Shown here one piece after another: positions 56,084-64,000 of a DNA stretch of 64,000 bases. Positions within the stretch are counted from its first letter, which is position 1. Each line of letters opens with the position of its first letter. The translations under genes were made by a program, and so were the position numbers. Location: the NCBI GenBank assembly GCA_028023455.1, contig JAQFVV010006199.1:1796001-1860000 (forward strand). The letters are read 5' to 3'. Origin of the DNA: Epiperipatus broadwayi (taxonomy: Eukaryota > Onychophora > Udeonychophora > Euonychophora > Peripatidae). Below the pieces are notes generated by a model. That model had not been told where the DNA came from, searched no databases, and saw only the letters and a list, made by a program, of their open reading frames with translations.

Positions 56084-58010
56084 TGTAACCTCTGTCTTCT
56101 TCAATTATTCACTTTATTAGATTTATAAATGCCCAGGCACCAATTCTATACAAGATAGAATAAAATATATAACTGTAAATTGCTTTTAAACTTATTTAAA
56201 AGATTCTTATACTGTAATTATTCTATGGCTTAGCTTAGTTGAGTTTATAGAATATGGTATTCATATAGGATGCAAATAAGAGTGATAGAACATTTATGGA
56301 TAACAATTCTGTAACACTAATTTAATCATATGCCATGCATTTATTCAATCATAAAACCATTGCAAAATTATCAATTATCACATTTATTACAGAATAGACA
56401 ATGATGAAGATCGGGTACCTTTATATCCACATCACCACCTATTTTGAGCAAAGTAAAATATAATATTGGCACTGTAATATTGGGATCTATCAATTCCAGA
56501 CAACTTAAATAAATTTGACTTATACTGGCAAATCTAGATATTCTACAACTATGCTATGTTAACCATATGTGTGTGGAAATTGGAGAATCGAACATATATA
56601 ACAAAACAATTCATATGGGATATTAATTCAATAAATATTTATTGAAAATAAAAGACAAAATAACAAAAACAAAATATATTATTTTATACATCTTGCTATT
56701 AACTCTAACACTTCTCTTCTTACTTAGATAAATTACACTTCTCTCTAACATCTCATTTTTACGGAAAGAAATGAATTGTTAAAAAAAATGAAATGAATAT
56801 GTATGTGATATGTTATAAAGATTTTAATATTCATTTGCAAACACTAACTTTAATAATAGTTTTGTTTACTATTTCTTTATTACCGATATTCTCAAATATG
56901 TGTGCCTTTAAAATGTTATAAATATAATGCATTTATCAATCATAATATTTATAATTTATTTACGAAATAATTGAAATAAAACAAAAGTATAATTTTGGAA
57001 ACAATAATAATAATAATATTTATAACAGTACACACACATTCGAATATAAAACTTATGTATAGAATGATTTTTTAAATCATGTAAGACAATATATTGTCTT
57101 ACAATAATAATAACCAGTTACATTAGCTAAAAAAAAAAATTACATTTCTAGTATACAAAAAAAAAAATACTTATCAATATGTAATCATTAGATGATGAAT
57201 TGTTATTAACTTGAAAGTCATTATTTGAAATATCAATGATATATATACGATGTATGATGTATACGCTGCTTCTATTAATAATAAATGAATCACAAACAAA
57301 AAGTTAATCCTGGCGGTTAAAAAATAACTTGATATAACTGCAAAAGTTTCCAATATTGAAAATCTTGTAATAAACATTATAAATATATTAGCATGCACTG
57401 GAATTATTTTATTAATCACCCGAAATAAAATCTCCAATTTGGTGAAACAATTCTAATAAAGTTTCATGGTTTTATCTTTTTAATTTTAAATTTGATATAA
57501 TTTTTTTTATTCCCATTGTTAACAATTTCTTCATGTCAGTATACAGTTACTATAGATGATTACTAACTGGCGTTCAGTGATGTATTTCATTATTTATTTC
57601 AGTCATATATGTGAATAATAAATTCTTTAGTTTATAATTCTTTTACTAAGAAAACAAATTATATTGGATAAATTCTTTTTTTTTTAATTTCACTTTATGT
57701 AATATTAAGAATAGGCTTTTAAAAATTGAAAATATATAAAGCGTTTCGCAATAGTAATGAATATGTTTTTTCATAATTATTTTTATTTCTAATATTTTTC
57801 TATAATTCAAGTATTATCAATTTACAACAAAATGTTAAATGACTTAATGGATATTCTTACATGGTATTCAGGCATTTTAATAGCGAACTCAAATCGTTGT
57901 TGGTAAAGTCAGAGCTGAAACCTTGCAGGGTTTATTTTTTCATGTTCATCTTATTTTTCTCTTAAGTAGTCTCTTCAAAACTTTTTTTGTCAACACACAC
58001 TCACGCCCTC

Positions 58011-58057
<47 letters not shown>

Positions 58058-58066
58058 CACTTGACA
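56084..58066 (-). repeat. 5' LTR of the minus-strand LTR element
   Basis: 1983 bp, same ends as 51541-53485. It is longer partly because of an expanded ATT run near 58013-58053 and an insertion near 56610-56640. Confidence 0.75.
57174..57437 (-). CDS. LTR-internal hydrophobic small frame (copy in 5' LTR)
   Basis: 87 codons. It shares the start MEILFRVINKIIPVHA and the hydrophobic core with the copy at 52668, without the IIPVHA duplication, and continues further because of an indel in the region that ends the other copy. The differing C-termini argue against conserved function. Confidence 0.2.
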   Translation of the reverse strand: MEILFRVINKIIPVHANIFIMFITRFSILETFAVISSYFLTARINFLFVIHLLLIEAAYTSYIVYISLIFQIMTFKLITIHHLMITY

Positions 58067-58069
58067 ACA

Positions 58070-58710
58070 CTCCAGAACTAGCTTGTTTTATAAATTGACA
58101 ACAATAGAGTATTAAAATAAAAGGCAAAAAAAAAAAAATTAAATATTAAATATTGATTTACAAATTTTATCTAATAACACAGAGATAATCTTTACAATTC
58201 CAAAAGTAATATTATAAACACTACATAACCAGTAAATATATATATATATATAAATAAGAAAATCATTTAATCAATTATATATGTGTATATCTGTTTTGCT
58301 TTACATATAAATTTTATCACTATAATCTGAACATTTTAAGTAATTGTATATACAAAAATGAATAAAGTATGAAATGATGTAAAAAAATGAACATACATCC
58401 ACATATACAAGTTAAATCTTGGATTGGAGTAGATAATAATCTAGAACACCAATGAACAACACCTGCTATAGCTTCCTATCAATTCTACTCTTATACCAAC
58501 CTTCCCTGGTGTTTTTCTGTCTTCCTCTTCCACTACTAAATGTATAATTTAAAATCCTATCAATTGCTACACCCAACTAAAGTTTAATTTTTTTTAAATC
58601 TAATTTCAAATAGCAAATCTCATCTCAATTCATTTTTCTCAGATAACTATCTTTATCCATTGTTAACACAAATGTGAATTTTCTACATTTCTTCCTGGTG
58701 CCAACCCGGA
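58070..58710. other. AT-rich non-coding DNA
   Basis: Nothing recognised beyond a TA run near 58238-58252. Confidence 0.45.
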
Positions 58711-58716
58711 AGGTCA

Positions 58717-58804
58717 CTATATATATATATTATTTAGAATTAATTATATTTGTAGTGGAACTATATATATATATTATTTAGAATTAATTATATTTGTAGT
58801 GGAA
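58717..58804. repeat. Exact 44-bp tandem duplication
   Basis: CTATATATATATATTATTTA and the next 24 bases occur at 58717-58760 and again, unchanged, at 58761-58804. Confidence 0.85.
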
Positions 58805-59128
58805 AGACTACATGTTCAAATAATGGGTTTGACTAGCTCATTATTTTAAATACTCTAAATGCATTGAGAATATTGAACATAGCAGCAACTGAAAGCAATA
58901 ATTTTACTTACTATTTACAATGCTATCTTAGTTTTCCTTCACTTAGAAACTTATCTTTGATATCTTGGGCTAGCACTTAAATTAAATTACTGATAGTATG
59001 TTAAGGTAAGACTGAGGATATGTTCTTTGTGTGAATTATAAGCAAAGCATGAACAGAATAGTCATAGATGTTAATTTTATATATTATTTTATGTTTATGG
59101 AAGGCGGGAATGCTAAATATTCCCAGAA

Positions 59129-59174
59129 TAGTTTCTGGTTATCTCTATCAACATAGGCTAATAACCAGAAACTA
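59129..59174. repeat. Perfect 14-bp hairpin
   Basis: TAGTTTCTGGTTAT (59129-59142) and ATAACCAGAAACTA (59161-59174) pair perfectly around an 18-nt loop. The left half lies in AATATTCCCAGAATAG then TTTCTGG, which resembles the loop of the palindrome at 47.3 kb. Confidence 0.75.
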
Positions 59175-60050
59175 GCATACAGATATATTTGACATTATTC
59201 ATTGGAATTCAAGATTAGTTGAGAAATAAAATGGTATGAAGAAGTGTCAATTGACAATTGTTTTTTTTTAAATTGGAAGTTTAAAGCCCTCTATGATGAA
59301 CAATGACACATAGCAAATGCTATAAATAAAATTTTAAAGATAAAATCTACAAAATAATTGATTGATCCATATATCTTATTATCAGAAAATACATCAAATT
59401 TTTTTCTTTCAAGCTGTCAATAGTAAATATTAATTGTCAATAAATCTATAAGATTTGAAAAAATTACACACAATATTTTATTTAGCTATAAACATTTCTA
59501 CAATTATTATTTAAAATTGAATATTTTCTGGATAGAATTTTTTTTAAAAAAAATAAATGACAGCAAATAATTTGCTTTCAATCTCTATATTTATACAAGC
59601 ACACAAATTTACATGGCTGAGAACAAATTTATATTTATTATTTGAAATGGAAGTTTCATAGGTGAAAGGTGAAATATAATCCGTTTTAATTATTAGGTTC
59701 ATCTATGTTAAATGTAGACAACTTTTATATGAAGAAGAAAGAAATATTAATTAAACAGCAAAATAAAATAAATTATATAAAATTATGTAATAATGCTGAA
59801 CAAAAAATATATTTAGTAGAAAATATATATGTAAGATGAAGCAAAGATCTTTCTTTGTTGAGTAAAAGATGTAGCATAATCCATATTAATTCTTGAGGTC
59901 ATCTATGTAAAATGTTAAAAGAGAACTGATGTTTCAGGAAAATAACATTTATCTTCAACTAGATAGAATTTATTTCACATCACAACAAAAATATATACAA
60001 CTGTTATATAAAGAAGAAATCAAAAATTGTTGTTTATTACACAAGTTAAT
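59145..60050. repeat. Interspersed repeat copy related to 43.08-46.57 kb
   Basis: Bases 59145-59720 are the reverse complement of about 46040-46570. Bases 59869-59960 match, in direct orientation, the sequence on both sides of the LTR insertion at 43160-45575 joined together, so this copy is an uninterrupted paralogous site. No frame. Confidence 0.65.
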
Positions 60051-60059
60051 AAAAACCAA

Positions 60060-60520
60060 AAGCTTAACCAACCAGTCCTCTCAAACAGCAATTTAATAAC
60101 TTTTCAGTCTAGTTTTTACTTTACAAGATTTTTTAATTAAAAAAATTTATCGAAATTTAACAACAAAAAAAATATGTTTGTACATTAAACATTTTTCAAA
60201 AATAATTAAATTGAAACTACATTTTTTAATATTATATTACAATTTCTTTTAATATTATAAAATTTGAAGATCTTAATCCGTTGACCCATCCATCTTACAA
60301 ATTTTTAAAATATATGTTTCAGTTTTTAATAAGTTATTTAAGTAAAAATAAAATCAATACTATTTTCATTGGTTGATATTGCATCAAAAAATAAGCTTGA
60401 GCAATAATTGAAAATCTTTCCTGATAAATCTTTCTTAAGTTATTAACATTGTTGTTTTTAATAATTCGAAGGTCCTTAGAGATTATTTCCTATTGCTAAT
60501 CACGTTTGCATTATTTTGAC
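60060..60520. other. AT-rich non-coding DNA
   Basis: Nothing recognised. Confidence 0.45.
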
Positions 60521-60525
60521 ACATG

Positions 60526-60750
60526 CACACACACACACACACAACCTCATTTTTCTATATAATAACTTTTCTTATACCATTATAATTAAAAAAAATTATT
60601 ACTTCCAAAGGCAATAACAACAAATTTCAGCACAACTATTTTCTCTCCTTTTCCTCTCTCCTCCCCCCCCCCTTCTTTCTTTCTCTAAAACTATATTTCT
60701 TCCCACCTCTGCTCTTCTCTTCTCTCTCTCTCTCTCCCCTTTCTTTCAAT
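60526..60750. repeat. CA run and pyrimidine-rich tract
   Basis: A CA run at about 60526-60543. From about 60640 to 60750 the plus strand is nearly all pyrimidine (TCTCTCC, a C-run, CTTTCTTTCTCT, then TCTCTCTCTCTCTCCCC), with a short purine-containing gap near 60686-60700. Confidence 0.85.
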
Positions 60751-60759
60751 AATAATTTT

Positions 60760-63090
60760 AATTTTTTTAGTTTACTAATTTTCTTTTAATCCCTTAATTG
60801 ACTTATATATGTTATTGGAATGAATTATTATCACTTCTGCAATAATGTCTTTCAACATACTTATAAAAATGCTGCATTATTATTTTAAAGCCTTTTTATT
60901 ATGTGATATCACATTTCTGATTTCTGCAACATTTTTTAACTGATCACTCTGTTTAAGTTATTTATTTTTAGTTTATACTAATTTATGAAATTCTATCATT
61001 TTAATATGTCTGTGTATATCAAAGTAAAGTTATTATATGATTTCGTGTTAGTTTATTTTTGTTTTTATAAATGCATCACCCATTCCAACATGTTTTGTAT
61101 AAAAATAATATAATGCAATTGCATTTTACAGCCCTGAAATAGATTGGTATCAGACAGTCAAAGCTATAAGATAATTAAATTAAATTATTGTGAAAATGAC
61201 AAAAAAATTAAATTTTATAAAGATTGTGGTTGTTTTATTATTATTTTCAGTTTTTCAAATTTTTTTTGTTGTTTGTTGTTGTTTTTTATTACTCCAAATT
61301 TAATACTGATTATCCTAATTTAAGTTGCCTTAAATGAAAGATATACTGAGATATTATATACATAAGGCAATAAGCATTAGACAATTTATTTTTTTACTAT
61401 TCATCTTTTAAGAAGGTGCATATCTAGGATTTTTTTTAAAAAAAAAAATATTGCCTTTACTAAAGAGATCATTTATTCTTTTTATTTATTTTATAGAATT
61501 ATTATATTTATAAGAATTATCAAATTTCATTTAGGAAGAATGATGCTTTATTTTTTCCACCATCTCAGTAATTCTAAATAAAATAAAATAATAGTAATAT
61601 GGTCAATTGTCCAGGAGTTTAATATCACATTTAAATGACCTGTAACCATGTAATCGTATTCATATGACCAAACTGAGATTTATTTTTACTTTTATTATCT
61701 CAAAATCGACCCAGCAATTTCTATCTCATGAATTCATGCTCTTCAATTTGCAATAAACGACATCAGACCCAAAATACTGTGTCTCTGTTTGAGACATGAA
61801 TGTATATCATCCCGTTTATATTTATTAGGATTCATTTTAATTTATATTGATTAAAAATATATTTCTGCAAGACTTTAATTTATAAAATTTTAAATCAATG
61901 AATGCTAAATAAGATGTTTATGCATATGCTCTTACTTCTAGATAAAGAAAAAAATGTAACGTTTGACTATTTAATTAAGATTTTATTCATTTCATCACTT
62001 TTTACCTTTATCTTTATTATATTATTTGCGAACAAGAAGATAGAAGTTGTCTATTAACATAATCTACAATCTGATTAAAATTGTTATATGCTTTTTGAAA
62101 TGATAGTTGTTATTTTTTTAATTAAAAAAAAAAAAAGATTACTTAGAATTGATAAAATATCAAACGTTAAAAAGATGAATTTTTTTAAAAAAAAAAATTA
62201 TTTTCTTTTCTTGAAATAATTACTTTTTAAAAAAATTTTAGTCTCACATACACATTATTTATCTATTACAACGGTAATTTATTCCATTTCAACTCTTTTT
62301 CTTCTTTGGATAAATGTCCTAAAACATTGACATACATGGCTAGAAATCTATTATATATATATATGTATATTTTATATCATGTTTAAATATTTGGGTTTGT
62401 AGTTCTGGTTATGCATCTCATCATCATTATTCATATTCATCCACTTGGGCACCAGGATTTGATAACAATTTCATTATTCAATCTTTATATTATAAGGTTT
62501 TATTATAAATACGATTGAAGTAATTAATTAAATTTATAATCTATCTTCATTCATCTTTCATTCACATGATCATTTCCTGTCCTTCTTTGCAACATTTTTT
62601 TTAATCATAACTAGTTCCATAATACCTTTGAAAATTCTAATCTATTAAGAATTAATTTAAACTGAAACATGTTTGATATGAAGATATATTCCATGAATTT
62701 TAATTCAAAAAGATATTTTACAGATTAATCAGATATTATAAATATTTGTAACAAAATTTGTCTTTCACCTAAATAATAATGATTACAATACATTATTATA
62801 CACTCTATTCTAAATGATTATAATCTATCATTGATAATCTGCAGGTAATAATGATTTGATTCTTTTTATCAATGCTTAAGTTCTTGTATAATACTTAATT
62901 TTACAAAAACTAAATTCTATTAATAATGATAAATATTACCTTTTCATATTTTAAATATTTTATTATTTTCTATAAATTACTAATTTGTCTACAGTGACAT
63001 GCAAAATGAACACTTAAACAGTTTGCTTTAATATTACCTAAACTTATTTATCATTGATACATTTCAAATTACTTAGAAAAAAGACACAAA
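60760..63090. other. AT-rich non-coding DNA
   Basis: T-run/A-run junctions at about 61431-61449, 62114-62136 and 62178-62198. A short inverted sequence around GTGTCTCTGTTTGAGACA (about 61780-61797). No frames or RNA genes. Confidence 0.45.
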
Positions 63091-63103
63091 ATAACTATAT
63101 CTT

Positions 63104-63150
63104 AGCGGGTTTGCTTCCCGGCTGATGCTATGACCCATGAGAAAAAAAAA
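63104..63150 (+). repeat. 5'-truncated tRNA-derived SINE with perfect target duplication
   Basis: Only the B-box end survives (GCGGGTTTGCTTCCCGGC), followed by TGATGCTATGACCCATGAG and an A-run. It matches the end of the SINE at 38.3 kb. ACTATATCTT lies directly before (63094-63103) and directly after (63151-63160), a 10-bp target site duplication. Confidence 0.85.
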
Positions 63151-63164
63151 ACTATATCTTTAAT

Positions 63165-64000
63165 TTTTTTATCTTTTGCTTTTCTGAAGATGTTATAACT
63201 GAATGTTACACTTCCTTTTTATTGTTGGCTCATTTTATAATGATTAATATTTAATAACTATGAATACTGCATCTCTGTATTTCTGATTAGAATATGGTGG
63301 AAAAGTTAACTGCAATTTGTGGCAATGCTATTTACTAGACTTTTATTAAAAAACTTATTAATCAGTATAATCCTTACTACATATTGCAGTTTCTTTTTAT
63401 ATATATATATAGATATTTGCAAATTTGAAATAATATTTATAAGAGCAATTGTTATTTGTAAACATATATTTCTGACAAATAATTCAAAATTTTGAAAATA
63501 TAATAAAGAATAAAGGGAAATTTGAACAAATAAAAGAATGTAAAAGTAATCCTTTCTGTCTCTATGGATTCTCGAAAAAATATGAACAACCCTTTAGAAT
63601 ATCAATATATTTTTCTTCTATTTTATAAGCGAATGATTTTTTGGAATTTTTATTTAATTCTTTTTTATTACTCCTTCTACAGATTTTTTACTAAAATTAT
63701 ACAAATTCAAGAAGTAAAAAATATACATAATTTATCATTTCTATAATTTGTTTTGTATCTAAAATATGTATGTTTAATATAAATAGATTTATATTTTTTT
63801 TACTACATTTATACACATATCTAATATATAGAATTTTTTATTTTCGTTTATATTTTACTTTTAGTGAATTATATCATTTTAATATCTTTTTTTTTTTAAA
63901 TGTATATCCTATGTTTTTGTATGTATGTTAATAGATTTATTGTTATATTTATCTTGTTTAAATCTTGATTATAATTGAATTTTTTGCTTCTCCTATTTTT
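63165..64000. other. AT-rich non-coding DNA
   Basis: The 60-codon frame at 63564-63746 is Phe/Tyr/Ile-rich and has no motif. Nothing else recognised. Confidence 0.45.

Larger units (their letters stand above)
51541..58066 (-). mobile_element. LTR retrotransposon derivative with 1.95-kb LTRs (minus strand)
   Basis: Two direct copies, 51541-53485 and 56084-58066, start TGTAACCTCTG and end CACTTGACA. On the minus strand they run TGTCAAGTG to CAGAGGTTACA, the TG/CA ends of LTRs. They differ by a few percent and several indels. The 2.6-kb interior holds one coiled-coil frame near the 3' LTR and otherwise no coding text. This fits a large non-autonomous LTR derivative or a gutted element. Flanking bases (TATAT on the left, ACACT on the right) do not match, so the target duplication is missing; the left flank is a microsatellite. 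Confidence 0.75.

Noticed and set aside
61735-61830. Foldback element around GTGTCTCTGTTTGAGACA
   Set aside because: The inner stem is short and the outer match is too patchy to separate from chance in this composition.

Overview
The window is AT-rich eukaryotic nuclear DNA, very probably from an invertebrate animal. There are no long open frames. Simple repeats and homopolymer runs are abundant, spliceosomal splice signals are present, and most recognisable content is decayed transposable elements: Penelope-like elements with a GIY-YIG nuclease, an LTR retrotransposon with a Ty3/gypsy-like gag, an RRM/CCHC-type LINE, a second LINE family with an LLYG-type C-terminus, tRNA-derived SINEs, a TA-flanked TIR element and many foldback elements. 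I cannot assign a species; molluscs, cnidarians and flatworms all remain possible.

Layout. 0.3-0.7 kb: worn inverted repeat. 2.7-3.6 kb: Penelope-like foldback. 4.4-4.9 kb: LINE C-terminal relic (minus). 7.28-7.64 kb: candidate short first coding exon with a consensus donor, then a joined acceptor/donor that looks like a recursive splice site. 10.7-11.3 kb: foldback element. 13.6-16.6 kb: largest Penelope-like locus, with reverse transcriptase and nuclease relics and an inverted second copy. 19.1-20.2 kb: another Penelope foldback. 21.3-22.2 kb: 3' end of a LINE. 22.2-24.5 kb: three successive tandem arrays. 25.0-29.6 kb: near full-length but dead LINE ending in a long AAT array. 29.6-30.6 kb: fourth Penelope foldback. 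31.13-31.37 kb: the best host-exon candidate. 33.5-34.65 kb: TIR element with TA target duplication. 34.8-36.8 kb: a 2-kb element bounded by inverted arms. 37.7-39.0 kb: LINE relics with a nested SINE. 43.16-45.58 kb: gag-only LTR element with perfect 5-bp target duplication, inserted into an older repeat that has a paralogue near 59-60 kb. 47.0-47.6 kb: two adjacent hairpin elements, one almost perfect. 48.3-50.6 kb: LINE relic and two foldbacks. 51.54-58.07 kb: a minus-strand LTR element with about 1.95-kb LTRs and almost no coding interior. 58.7-64 kb: repeats and a SINE fragment with a perfect target duplication.

No intact gene is visible. The plausible host contribution is one plus-strand gene whose exon at 7.28-7.32 kb and exon at 31.13-31.37 kb have compatible phases, separated by a large repeat-filled intron with a recursive splice site. 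That model is inference. The strongest unusual pattern is inverted repetition: about ten foldbacks of several families, four of them built from Penelope-like 3' ends.
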